Shown here in pieces: positions 44,832 to 52,867 of a DNA stretch of 64,000 nt (position 1 is the stretch's first letter; every line of letters starts with the position of its first letter). The DNA lies in the NCBI RefSeq assembly GCF_000717025.1, contig NZ_JNXG01000002.1, forward strand, positions 124,001-188,000, written 5' to 3'. Below the pieces are notes generated by a model that searched no databases, was not told where the DNA came from, and saw nothing but the letters and a program-made list of their open reading frames with translations. The translations under genes and the position numbers were made by a program. This DNA is from Streptomyces atroolivaceus (GTDB taxonomy: Bacteria > Actinomycetota > Actinomycetes > Streptomycetales > Streptomycetaceae).

Positions 44832-46664
44832 TCAGCTCGAACCGGTGTTACCGCCGGTCGTCGGACCGACATGCGGTTGTGGCGTGGTGACCGTCTGGTG
44901 GCTCGCCCGGGCGCCGTCACCCGTCTGGACATTCCCGTGCACCGTGCCGTTGATGTGCACGGAGCGGTCGAAGAGGACGGTGGTGCGGGCGTCGTACTCG
45001 CTCGTGCGGTAGCCCGCGTCCCTCAGGCTGTTGCGCACCGCGGTGACCGTCCTGGTCTGGATGCTCTTGAGGAAGCGGTGGACGTCCATCTCCTGGAAGA
45101 GCTGCTGGAACTGGGGCTCCGCCGCCAGCTCGCGGACCGAGTAGGCGGGGCCGTGGTCGACCGGGCGGTCGGTGGCGCACATGCGGGCGTACCAGAACCT
45201 GGAGCGTGCGGTGCGGGTCTTCGTGCGGGAGGGGGCCGTGAGGTCGCCCGGGCCGTCGGCGACCAGGGAGAACACGGACGCGAACGCCCCGCCGATCAGG
45301 TCGGTCCAGTCCTTGGTGTCCCTCGGGGGCAGTATGTCGTCGATGAGGTGGTAGGCGCGGGCGATCGGCGGGAGCAGGGAGGCCCGGGACTCGAGGAACA
45401 GCAGACCCCCCTGCATCTGTACGCGGCTGAACACGGTGAGCACCACTTCGTCGCCCCAGCTGCCGACGCGCACAGCCAGGTAGTGGCGTAACCGCTCCTC
45501 GGCGAACAGGTCGAGGCTGTCGGCCCACCACGTCCCGGGGGCCTGCCCGTGCGGGGTACGGAGCATCCGGGCGGCCTCGTCCCGGGCGGCGGGGGCCATG
45601 GCCTGGAACGGGGTGCCGGGGCCCGTACCGCTCCAGTCCGTCGAAGGGCCCAGCCGTTTGCCGCTCTTCATGACGTAGTCCTCCACATGGAGCCCGCGCA
45701 GCCGGTCGCCGGGGTAGGACTCCCCCTCGCCGAACCGGAGGAGGTCGCGGCGTATCCGTGCGTGCACCTGGGGCACGGTGAAGGCCGCCCGGCGGCCGGC
45801 GGCGTCACTGTCCTCGTCCTCCGTGTCCGGCACCAGCTCGATGGCGAAGGACCAGTGGTCCAGCTCGATCCCTGCGCCGACGAACGGCGCGTAGTCGCTG
45901 TAGACGACGTCGGGGTCCGCCTGCTGTGCGCGGATCTCGGCGAGCCTGGGAGCGACGACGGGAGGGTCGGGGTGTTCCGTGCTCCGGCCGACGGCGAGGG
46001 AGTAGAGGCGGTGCACCTCGCGGTGCTTGTACACGGCGGCGACAGCGGTCCATCCCGCGAGGACCAGCACGGCGGCGAGGAGATGGCTGCCCTCCCCGGC
46101 GAAGCCGCTGACCAGGACGTAGAAGGCCTGCTCGGCCAGGCCCACCGTGCGCCACAGGACCCAGAGGAAGGCGAGGAGCAACAGGACGGTGATGAGGCCC
46201 TGGCCCGAGCGGGACCTCGGGTCGTCGCCCGGCCGGGCGCGCCCTCGTAGCGCGTCCTTCAGCCTGCGGCCCAGAACTCGCGCCAAGTGGACGAACAGGA
46301 CCAGCAGGAGAGGGACGAGTGCCCCGGCGGCACTGACGGGAAGCATCAGCAGGGGCAGGCCGAGCAGGAACGCCGCACGCGTCGCCACTTCTCTGCGCGC
46401 GACGAAGCACTCCTTGAGGACCGCTGCCAGATCCACCCCGTACGAGGGCGGCGGGATGCGGTGCGGGTTCTCGGCGAGTTCCTGGATCACGGCGTCGCGG
46501 AACTGCCGGTCCAGGTGGGCGGCGCCGCGCAGGTAGTCCGTGGCGCCCCCGGGCCGGTTCCCGGCCTGGGAGCGGACCAGCTGCCACAGGGTGCTGCCGG
46601 GGCCGGACGGAGGAGGGACCGGGAGCGGGTCGGGTGGGAGCGGTGGGCTCTGGGGATCGGTCAT
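44832..46664 (-). CDS. large membrane protein with C-terminal GNxQTGD motif
   Basis: The 610-residue protein has an N-terminal soluble part, hydrophobic segments at about 93-128 and 155-215 (LLGLPLLMLPVSAAGALVPLLL; LITVLLLLAFLWVLW; LLAAVLVLAGWTAVAAVY), a long cytoplasmic C-terminal region (about 220-560) with no family I recognise, and the tail SVHINGTVHGNVQTGD (GNVQTGD at 577-583) followed by a disordered Thr/Gly end. It is the middle gene of a three-gene run. The shape, membrane module plus large soluble domain plus short G-x-V-x-G-N motif, resembles signalling or effector proteins with prion-like motifs; this is inference. Confidence 0.75.
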   Translation of the reverse strand: MTDPQSPPLPPDPLPVPPPSGPGSTLWQLVRSQAGNRPGGATDYLRGAAHLDRQFRDAVIQELAENPHRIPPPSYGVDLAAVLKECFVARREVATRAAFLLGLPLLMLPVSAAGALVPLLLVLFVHLARVLGRRLKDALRGRARPGDDPRSRSGQGLITVLLLLAFLWVLWRTVGLAEQAFYVLVSGFAGEGSHLLAAVLVLAGWTAVAAVYKHREVHRLYSLAVGRSTEHPDPPVVAPRLAEIRAQQADPDVVYSDYAPFVGAGIELDHWSFAIELVPDTEDEDSDAAGRRAAFTVPQVHARIRRDLLRFGEGESYPGDRLRGLHVEDYVMKSGKRLGPSTDWSGTGPGTPFQAMAPAARDEAARMLRTPHGQAPGTWWADSLDLFAEERLRHYLAVRVGSWGDEVVLTVFSRVQMQGGLLFLESRASLLPPIARAYHLIDDILPPRDTKDWTDLIGGAFASVFSLVADGPGDLTAPSRTKTRTARSRFWYARMCATDRPVDHGPAYSVRELAAEPQFQQLFQEMDVHRFLKSIQTRTVTAVRNSLRDAGYRTSEYDARTTVLFDRSVHINGTVHGNVQTGDGARASHQTVTTPQPHVGPTTGGNTGSS

Positions 46665-46728
46665 GGGAGCCGGCTTTCCGTCGGGACGGAGTACAGAGGT
46701 GGCGGTGCGGGGGTGGGGCGACGCGGTG

Positions 46729-47529
46729 TCAGAGCTCGGCCGTGTCGCGTTCCGGGAGCCCGTAGCTCGCGGCGATCGGCGTCCAGTGCGCGAGGAACTC
46801 CTCTTTGGCACCGGTGGCGAGCTCACTGCTCCGCACGCCTCGCCGGTAGGAGGAGGTGCGGGGGACCGCGCCGGGGGAGCAGCCCTGCGCGTCGTCGGCC
46901 CAGTCCGCGAACGCCCGGTCGGCGTCCGCCGAGTGCTGCCATCCCGTACGGAGGCTGCCCGCCGCGAGCGAACCGGACGCGAGCTCGCCCACGTCGAGTG
47001 CGGCGAGATCGGTGATCAGGCCCTCGCGGCGTACGGCGGCCTCGTTCAGGGCCTGTCCCGCGGCGGCGACGGTCCCGTCCGAAGCGCAGGCCTCCACGGC
47101 GTTGACGGCGTCGATGACCTGCTGACGGTCCGACTCGCTGCGCTCCAGGAGTTCGTCCACCGCCGTGGCCTGTTCCTCGGCCGACGCGGTGGGCGGGCCG
47201 GAGGGCTGGGGGTCCGTCTCCGTGGAGCCGGAGAGAGCCACCGAGGGCGAGCTGGAGGACGAGGGGCCGGCGCTGTGGGCCGCATCGGGGGCGGAAGGGC
47301 GGACCGTGTGGGCGACGACGAGGACCACGGCGGCGACCGCCAGGCCGCCGCCCACCGCCAGCAGGACGTACTTCTTCGGTACGGTCCGACGGCCGCTGTC
47401 CGGGTCAGGGTCCGGGGCCGGCTCGTCCGGCGGTCCGGTCCGGCCGTCGGAGGCCCGCACCCAGCCGCCCGCGCCACCGCGCGCGTGCTCGTCCCAACGC
47501 ATCGGCCCACCGCTGTTGTTCTCGCTCAT
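46729..47529 (-). CDS. single-pass membrane protein of unknown function
   Basis: A 266-residue protein with a disordered acidic N-terminus, one membrane segment (YVLLAVGGGLAVAAVVLVVAHTV, about 64-86), a Ser/Pro/Thr linker and an extracytoplasmic helical domain (about 125-266) with two cysteines (EACASDG, AQGCSPG) that may pair. ATG 47529 is the likely start. It is first of the run with the membrane and coiled-coil proteins (64 bases before the next gene). The outward helical domain might sense something at the cell surface. No recognised family. Confidence 0.65.
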   Translation of the reverse strand: MSENNSGGPMRWDEHARGGAGGWVRASDGRTGPPDEPAPDPDPDSGRRTVPKKYVLLAVGGGLAVAAVVLVVAHTVRPSAPDAAHSAGPSSSSSPSVALSGSTETDPQPSGPPTASAEEQATAVDELLERSESDRQQVIDAVNAVEACASDGTVAAAGQALNEAAVRREGLITDLAALDVGELASGSLAAGSLRTGWQHSADADRAFADWADDAQGCSPGAVPRTSSYRRGVRSSELATGAKEEFLAHWTPIAASYGLPERDTAEL

Positions 47530-47657
47530 GAGCGCCCCCCCGCCACTGCAAGAGGGGTAACCATCCCATGGGCCACCGGTGGAGCCAACGGGGCCGTTGT
47601 GAATTGGCCGAAGACGGCCGTGCCGGAGCACGGACCTGGTTCTCGGCACAGCTGACA

Positions 47658-47689
47658 GCGGGGCCGGCTCCCTGTGGAGCCGGCCCCGC
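47658..47689 (-). terminator. terminator after the PRC-barrel gene
   Basis: GCGGGGCCGGCTCC and its complement form a 14-bp perfect stem with a 4-base loop, 24 bases beyond the PRC-barrel stop. Confidence 0.75.
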
Positions 47690-47712
47690 CTCTGCGCACG
47701 GCGCGTCAGGTA

Positions 47713-48063
47713 CTAGATGCGGTAGCTGTCGTAGTAGGTGCCGACCTGGGCGTGGTAGCCCGGGTCACCCGCATGCTTGTGCTTGTCGAACTCCGGGGAG
47801 TCCTTGATCTGGTCCTTGGTCAGGTCGACGAAGATCGTCTTGTGCTCGGTGTCGATCCCCTTGACCGTCCCTGCCGGAAGCAGGACGCTCTTGCCGAAGA
47901 TCCAGACACCGGTGTCGACGACGATGTAGGCCGAGCCCACCTCGTCGGAGTGCTTGTCGACCTTGCCGATGCTTCCGTCCGTCGCCTCGACCGAGAATCC
48001 GGTCAGGTCGGCGCCCGCGGTGTGGCCGCTCGTGGTCTGGTAGCCCCACAGGTTGTTGCTCAT
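47713..48063 (-). CDS. PRC-barrel domain protein
   Basis: The 116-residue protein has the PRC-barrel beta pattern (GADLTGFSVEATDGSIGKVDKHSDEVGSAYIVVDTG, VLLPAGTVKGID, KTIFVDLTKDQIKDSPEFD) and a Tyr/His-rich C-terminus. AGGAAGGAG 7 bases upstream is an optimal ribosome site, so expression may be high. PRC-barrel proteins of this type in Streptomyces often accompany osmotic or oxidative stress genes; that role is inferred. Followed by a terminator. Confidence 0.85.
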   Translation of the reverse strand: MSNNLWGYQTTSGHTAGADLTGFSVEATDGSIGKVDKHSDEVGSAYIVVDTGVWIFGKSVLLPAGTVKGIDTEHKTIFVDLTKDQIKDSPEFDKHKHAGDPGYHAQVGTYYDSYRI

Positions 48064-48209
48064 AATCGGCTCCTTCCTAGACGGTTCATTCGGCGCGGCG
48101 AATCCCCTTGTGACGGGATATCCGCCGCTCACTTATCGGCTGCCCGCGCTTTTCCGGTCCACACATGTTTCCGGTCCGCACATGGTGAATTCGGTGAAAC
48201 ACAGCGAAA

Positions 48210-48253
48210 AACGCGGGCGGCTCAGCACCCGAAGGTGCTGAGCCGCCCGCGTT
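48210..48253 (-). terminator. terminator after the small hydrophobic protein gene
   Basis: A perfect 20-bp stem starting AACGCGGGCGGCTCAGCACC, with the tetraloop CGAA, begins 19 bases after the stop. Confidence 0.85.
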
Positions 48254-48272
48254 CATCGCTGGTCGATGTCGT

Positions 48273-48443
48273 CTACCAGCGGTACCACCGGCCGCGCTTG
48301 CCGCCGCCGGCTGCCGGACGGACAAAGAATCCGATGAGCCAGACCACGAGTACGATCACCGCGATCCACCACAGTGCCTTGAGTGCGAAACCGGCACCGA
48401 AAAGGATCAGAGCGAGCAGAAGAACGAGAAGCAGGGGAACCAT
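48273..48443 (-). CDS. small hydrophobic membrane protein
   Basis: A 56-residue protein made of two short membrane segments (VPLLLVLLLALILFGAGFAL and LWWIAVIVLVVWLIGFFV) and a basic/aromatic tail ending KRGRWYRW. GGAGG 9 bases upstream sets ATG 48443. This type of hydrophobic peptide is common in Streptomyces and often stress-induced. It precedes the PRC-barrel gene but has its own strong terminator. Confidence 0.8.
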   Translation of the reverse strand: MVPLLLVLLLALILFGAGFALKALWWIAVIVLVVWLIGFFVRPAAGGGKRGRWYRW

Positions 48444-48636
48444 TGTTATCAACCTCCGAGGCATCTGGTGCCCGGCAATCCATTTCCTACACACACGTGT
48501 TCGCGAGGAAAAGTTCGCGACGTTCTCGCGACCTTCTCGTGGCCCTCTCGTGACTGTGCGCGGCCGCAGCGCACGGCCGGCGGCGGCGCCCCCGCACGAC
48601 GCGTGCGCGGATACCGCCGCCTGGAACCGCCGTCGG

Positions 48637-50154
48637 TCAGACGCCCGCGGGCTCCTTCGCCGGGGTGCCGCCGGACGCGGCGGCCGGGCCGGTGGCCGCG
48701 ACCGTGGAGGGGGCCGGTTCCTGGGAGACGTTGAACTCTGTCAGCAGCGCCTTGCCGAAGCCGAAGAAGTACGTGGCGACGAAGCCCGCGACGTAGCCGA
48801 CGAGCAGGCCGCCCGCGTAGATCGCGATCGTGGAGCCGAGGCCGTGGTTGCCGTCGAGGAGCGGGAACAGGGCCCAGCCGGACGGGCCGATGGCGGTCGA
48901 GCCGACCGAGTCGCCGAGCTGGTTGAACAGCCCCACGAAGCCGCCGCCGAACGCGCCGCCCACGCAGGCCGTGATGAACGGGCGGCCCAGCGGGAGCGAG
49001 ACGCCGTAGATCAGGGGTTCGCCGACGCCCAGAAGGCCTGCGGGCATGGCGGACCTGATGGTCTTGCGGATCGACTCGTTACGGGGAAGGCGGAGGTAGA
49101 CCGCGGCCGCCGCGCCGACCTGGCCGGCTCCGGCCATGGCGAGGATGGGGAGCAGGACCGTGAAGCCCTGCTGCTCGATCAGCGTCGTGTGGATCGGGAT
49201 CAGCGCCTGGTGCAGGCCGAGCATCACCAGGGGCAGGAAGAAGCCGCCGAGCAGGAAGCCCGCGCCCGCGCCGCCCGTGGAGAGCAGCCAGTCGGCGAAC
49301 GTACCGATGGCGGAGGAGACCTCACCGGCCACGTACATCAGGCCGAAGATCGTGACGAGGCCGGAGATCAGAACCGTGAGCGTCGGGGTGACGAGGACGT
49401 CCAGCGCCTCGGGCACCCAGCGGCGGCACCACTTCTCGACGTACACCGCGAGGACCGCCGCACCCAGGGCACCGAGGACGCCGCCCTGGCCGGGGGAGAG
49501 GGTCTGGCCGAAGGCGTCGATGTTCGCGACGCCGGGGAAGACGATGATCGCCGCGACGGCGCCGCCGAGGATCGGCGTACCGCCGAACTCCTTCGCCGTG
49601 TTGTAGCCGACGAAGACCGCGATCAGGGCCATGAAGCCGGAGGCCATCGCCGCGAGGGCGGGGGTGACCGAGGTCAGCCAGCCGAGGTTGACCAGCAGGC
49701 CGTTGAGACCGGCGATGATGCCGCAGCCGATCAGGGCGGGGATCAGCGGGACGAAGATGTTCGCGATCTTGCGCAGGAACAGCTTGAACGGGGTGGAGTT
49801 CTTCGTCTTCTGCTGCGCCTTGAGGGCCGCGCCCTTGTCGGCGAGCTCCTCGGCCGTGTGGACGGGCCCGGGGGTCTCGGACGCCGACGCCCTGCCCTCC
49901 TCGACCAGCTGCTCGAACTCGGGGGTGACCCGGGCGACGGTGCCCGGGCCGAGGACGATCTGGTAGGTGTCGTCCTCGACCACGCCCATCACGGCGGGGA
50001 CCGCCTTGAGGGCCTCGTCGTCGACGAGGGTGCGGTCGTGCAGGCCCAGCCGGAGCCGGGTCATGCAGTGGGCGATCGAGCTGACGTTCGCAGCGCCACC
50101 GACGAGCGGCAGGATCGCGGCGGCAGTGGCGCGGTTCTTGTCTTCAGTAGCCAT
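48637..50154 (-). CDS. PTS permease EIIBC, probably for N-acetylmuramic acid or a related amino sugar
   Basis: The 505-residue protein has an N-terminal EIIB domain with phospho-cysteine C30 (SSIAHCMTRLRLGL) and a C-terminal EIIC domain with about ten hydrophobic segments (from about 125) and the substrate-site GVGEPLIYGV. EIIA is missing, so it must be served by the shared glucose-type EIIA. The order regulator-murQ-EIIBC on one strand matches MurNAc recycling: EIIBC imports and phosphorylates MurNAc, and MurQ then makes GlcNAc-6-P, which feeds NagA. Complete and in the usual length range. Confidence 0.88.
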   Translation of the reverse strand: MATEDKNRATAAAILPLVGGAANVSSIAHCMTRLRLGLHDRTLVDDEALKAVPAVMGVVEDDTYQIVLGPGTVARVTPEFEQLVEEGRASASETPGPVHTAEELADKGAALKAQQKTKNSTPFKLFLRKIANIFVPLIPALIGCGIIAGLNGLLVNLGWLTSVTPALAAMASGFMALIAVFVGYNTAKEFGGTPILGGAVAAIIVFPGVANIDAFGQTLSPGQGGVLGALGAAVLAVYVEKWCRRWVPEALDVLVTPTLTVLISGLVTIFGLMYVAGEVSSAIGTFADWLLSTGGAGAGFLLGGFFLPLVMLGLHQALIPIHTTLIEQQGFTVLLPILAMAGAGQVGAAAAVYLRLPRNESIRKTIRSAMPAGLLGVGEPLIYGVSLPLGRPFITACVGGAFGGGFVGLFNQLGDSVGSTAIGPSGWALFPLLDGNHGLGSTIAIYAGGLLVGYVAGFVATYFFGFGKALLTEFNVSQEPAPSTVAATGPAAASGGTPAKEPAGV

Positions 50155-50188
50155 GTGCGTGGTGCCTTGCTGTGCGGGGAGTGGTGCG

Positions 50189-51157
50189 TCAGGTGGTTCG
50201 GACGGCCGCGAGGGCGGCGCGGAGGTGGCCCCGGGAATCGGCCAGGAGCGTGGCGGCGGTGGGGCCGTCGACGCCGCCGAGGATGGTGAGGATGGCGTTC
50301 TTCACCTCGCCGTCGGTGGCGGTGAGCGCCGCCTCGATCTCCTGGTCGGAGGCGCCGGTGGCGAGGGAGACGATCCGGCGGGAGCGGGCGCGCAGCTTCT
50401 CGTTCGACGCGCGTACGTCGACCATGAGATTCCCGTACGTCTTGCCGAGCCGGATCATCGTGATCGTCGAGAGCATGTTCAGGACGAGCTTCTGCGCCGT
50501 GCCCGCCTTGAGGCGGGTGGAACCGGTGAGCAGCTCGGGACCGACGACGATCTCCAGGCCGTGCTCGGCCGCGGCGGCGAGCGCGGAGTCCGCGTTGCAG
50601 GAGAGACCGATGGTGAGCGCGCCCTTGGTGCGGGCGTGCTCGACGGCTCCGATGGCGTACGGCGTGCGGCCGGAGGCGGAGATCCCGACCACCGTGTCGT
50701 CGGCGGTGAGGTTCAGGCCGTCGAGGTCGGCGGCGGCCAGCTCCTTGCTGTCCTCGGCACCTTCGACGGCCTTGACCATGGCGGAGGGACCGCCCGCGAT
50801 CAGGCCGATGACCTCGGACGGGTCGGTGTTGAAGGTGGGCGGGCACTCGCTGGCGTCGAGCACACCGAGACGGCCGGCGGTGCCGGCGCCCGCGTAGATC
50901 AGCCGTCCGCCGCGCGCCATGCGCTCGGCGGTGGCGTCGATCGCGGCGGCGATGTGAGGCAGCTTCTCGGCCACGGCGGCGGGGACGGTGGCGTCCTCGC
51001 CGTTCATGATGCGGGCTATCTCCTGCGTCGGCAGCTGGTCGATCTCGGCGAGCTCCGGCCGGAACGCCTCCGTGGTGAGGGTGGCGAGCTGGGCGCGGAG
51101 TTCGCCGTAGCCGCCGGGGGTGGCGGCGTCGGCGTTCGCGTCGGTGGTGGAGGTCAC
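50189..51157 (-). CDS. murQ: N-acetylmuramic acid 6-phosphate etherase
   Basis: The 322-residue SIS-domain protein has RLIYAGAGTAGRLGVLDASECPPTF, the catalytic region with Glu (VEGAEDSKELAAADL), ISASGRTPYAIGAVEHA and NMLSTITMIRLGKTYGNLMVDVRASNEKL, all typical of MurQ. It splits the lactyl ether of MurNAc-6-P to GlcNAc-6-P and D-lactate. It lies between its probable regulator and the PTS permease (34 bases), on one transcript. Product GlcNAc-6-P links to nagA at 11541-12695. Confidence 0.93.
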   Translation of the reverse strand: MTSTTDANADAATPGGYGELRAQLATLTTEAFRPELAEIDQLPTQEIARIMNGEDATVPAAVAEKLPHIAAAIDATAERMARGGRLIYAGAGTAGRLGVLDASECPPTFNTDPSEVIGLIAGGPSAMVKAVEGAEDSKELAAADLDGLNLTADDTVVGISASGRTPYAIGAVEHARTKGALTIGLSCNADSALAAAAEHGLEIVVGPELLTGSTRLKAGTAQKLVLNMLSTITMIRLGKTYGNLMVDVRASNEKLRARSRRIVSLATGASDQEIEAALTATDGEVKNAILTILGGVDGPTAATLLADSRGHLRAALAAVRTT

Positions 51158-51210
51158 GGGGCTCTGCTTTCTCGTGCTCGTACGGTGCGCGGGTGCGGGT
51201 GCTGCCGGGG

Positions 51211-52128
51211 TCAGCGGCTGCGTGGGGTGTGGCGGTGGGCGAGCGCCTCGTACGAGGCGGACAGTGCGGGTGCGGCCGTTTCGTACGTCCGCTGGGCGAC
51301 GCCTATGAACAGGCAGTCGACGACGAGGAGCTGGCTCGTGCGGCTCGACATGGCGGCGGGCCGCAGCTCGCTCTCCCGGGCGGTGGACGTCGTCAGCACG
51401 TGGTCGGCGTACTGCGAGACCGGCCCGTCCGGGCGGCCGGTGATCGCGATCGTCGTCGCGCCCCGGTCGAAGGCGACCCGGAGCGGCTCGATGACGTCAC
51501 CCGTGGAGCCCGAGTGGGTGATCGCGATGGCCACGTCGCCGGAGCGGAGCTGCACCGCGTTGGTCACGGCGAGGTGCGGGTCCACGTGGGCGTGGGCTAT
51601 CAGGCCGATGCGCAGCAGCTTCTGGGCGAGGTCCTGGCCGACGAGGGAGGACGCGCCGACGCCGTAGACGTCGATGCGGCGCGCGGTCGCGGCGGCGGCC
51701 ACGGCGGCCCCGAGCTGCACGGTGTCGAGACCGGCGGCCGTGTCGGCGAGGGTCTGCTGCTCGTCGTAGGCGAGCTTCGCGACGACGTCCGCGATGGGGT
51801 CGTCGACCGCGATGTCGGCGGTGACGGCGGGCGCCCGGCCGGACTGCTGATGAGCGGCGAGGCCGGCGAGCGCGAGGCGCAGGTCCCGGTAGCCCGGATA
51901 GCCGAGGAGGCGGGCGGTGCGGACGACGGTCGCCTCGCTGGTGCCGGTGAGCTCGGCGAGACCGGTGACGGTGAGGGCGGCGCACCCGGCGGGGTCCCCC
52001 GCGACCGCTTCGGCGACCCTCTGCATGGAACGGGTCATGGACGGGGCGAGGGTCCGCACCTTGGCCGCGAGGGCCGCGGGGGCGGGCGGCGAGTCCGGGT
52101 TGAAACTTTCCTTCACGTCATTGGTCAC
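51211..52128 (-). CDS. MurR/RpiR-family transcriptional regulator
   Basis: The 305-residue protein has an N-terminal RpiR helix-turn-helix (LTVTGLAELTGTSEATVVRTARLLGYPGYRDLRLAL, about 50-85) and a C-terminal SIS domain (RRIDVYGVGASSLVGQDLAQKLLRIG, IAITHSGSTGDVIEPLRVA) that binds a phosphosugar, here probably MurNAc-6-P or GlcNAc-6-P. It heads the murQ-PTS run. The perfect TGAAA-N5-TTTCA repeat just upstream of its GTG start is the probable autoregulatory operator. Confidence 0.9.
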   Translation of the reverse strand: MTNDVKESFNPDSPPAPAALAAKVRTLAPSMTRSMQRVAEAVAGDPAGCAALTVTGLAELTGTSEATVVRTARLLGYPGYRDLRLALAGLAAHQQSGRAPAVTADIAVDDPIADVVAKLAYDEQQTLADTAAGLDTVQLGAAVAAAATARRIDVYGVGASSLVGQDLAQKLLRIGLIAHAHVDPHLAVTNAVQLRSGDVAIAITHSGSTGDVIEPLRVAFDRGATTIAITGRPDGPVSQYADHVLTTSTARESELRPAAMSSRTSQLLVVDCLFIGVAQRTYETAAPALSASYEALAHRHTPRSR

Positions 52129-52131
52129 GTT

Positions 52132-52146
52132 TGAAAGATATTTTCA
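52132..52146. promoter_or_regulatory. probable operator of the MurR/RpiR-type regulator
   Basis: TGAAAGATATTTTCA is a perfect 5-5-5 inverted repeat 4 bases before the GTG. A second GAAACTTTC lies at 52102-52110 inside the first codons. GAAA/TTTC repeats are typical of RpiR-type sites. Confidence 0.65.
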
Positions 52147-52229
52147 GAGGTGAATCCCGTCAACCCCCTTTGGTCCCTACCTCTGAAGGATCAAGCTCGG
52201 GCGTGTCGGCGGCGGGGGACAATGGGCCC

Positions 52230-52598
52230 ATGGAGTTGAACAGCCTGGAACAGGAGCTGCACACCGCGCGTGCACTGGTGATGGCCGACCTCGTGGCGGG
52301 CGACGTGGCGGAAGCCGGGATCGTCTCGATGGTCGAGGACGCGGTGACCCACCGGCGGTGGTGGGTCGAGCAGTGGCCCGAGGGTGTGGCCTTCGTCACG
52401 GGGCTCGTGGCGCAGGACGTCCAGGACGCGCTCCTGGAGCAGCACGGGCGCTGGCCGCTGTGCCCCGTGTGCACGGAGGAGGGGCCGCACGCCCTGGACG
52501 TCGAACCGGAGCTCGGCGCCGATCCGCACTGGGTCTGCACCAAGGCGGCGGTGGCGGTCGCACGGGTGGGGTCGCTCGCCGAGGTGCTCGGCCGGTGA
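52230..52598 (+). CDS. conserved hypothetical protein with Cys motif
   Basis: A 122-residue protein with a helical N-terminus (LNSLEQELHTARALVMADLV), tryptophan-rich centre (RRWWVEQWPEGVAF) and a possible zinc-binding set CPVCTEEGPHALDVEPELGADPHWVC. The stop overlaps the GTG of the next gene (GTGA), so both are coupled. Conserved in Streptomyces at this place; unknown function. Confidence 0.7.
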   Translation: MELNSLEQELHTARALVMADLVAGDVAEAGIVSMVEDAVTHRRWWVEQWPEGVAFVTGLVAQDVQDALLEQHGRWPLCPVCTEEGPHALDVEPELGADPHWVCTKAAVAVARVGSLAEVLGR

Positions 52599-52867
52599 CC
52601 GTCTACATCGACCCGCCGACCTGGCCGGGGCACGGCCGCATGTGGTCGCACCTGGTCAGCGACGAGTCGTTCGAGGAGCTGCACGCCTTCGCCGCCACGA
52701 TCGGCTGTCCGCCCCGCGCCTTCGAGCGCGACCACTACGACGTGCCCGAGGCGCGTTACGCCGACGCGGTGCGCGCCGGGGCTCGGGAGGTCGGGTCGAA
52801 GGAGATCGTGCGCCGGCTCACCGACGCGGGGTTGCGGCGCCCGAAGGGGCGGCCTGCTCCGGGCTGA
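52595..52867 (+). CDS. DUF4031 domain protein
   Basis: The 90-residue protein matches DUF4031 in full: TVYIDPPTWPGHGRMWSHLVSD, ELHAFAATIGCPPRAFERDHYDVPE and a basic end. The GTG start overlaps the upstream stop by four bases. Its last 50 bases overlap the convergent MFS gene on the other strand. Some DUF4031 proteins occur near HD-domain genes; an HD-family gene lies 1.4 kb downstream. Function unknown. Confidence 0.85.
   Translation: MTVYIDPPTWPGHGRMWSHLVSDESFEELHAFAATIGCPPRAFERDHYDVPEARYADAVRAGAREVGSKEIVRRLTDAGLRRPKGRPAPG

Noticed and set aside
47674..50289. 871-codon plus-strand frame across the PRC-barrel and PTS genes
   Set aside because: It crosses two convincing minus-strand genes and a terminator; composition is that of a shadow frame.
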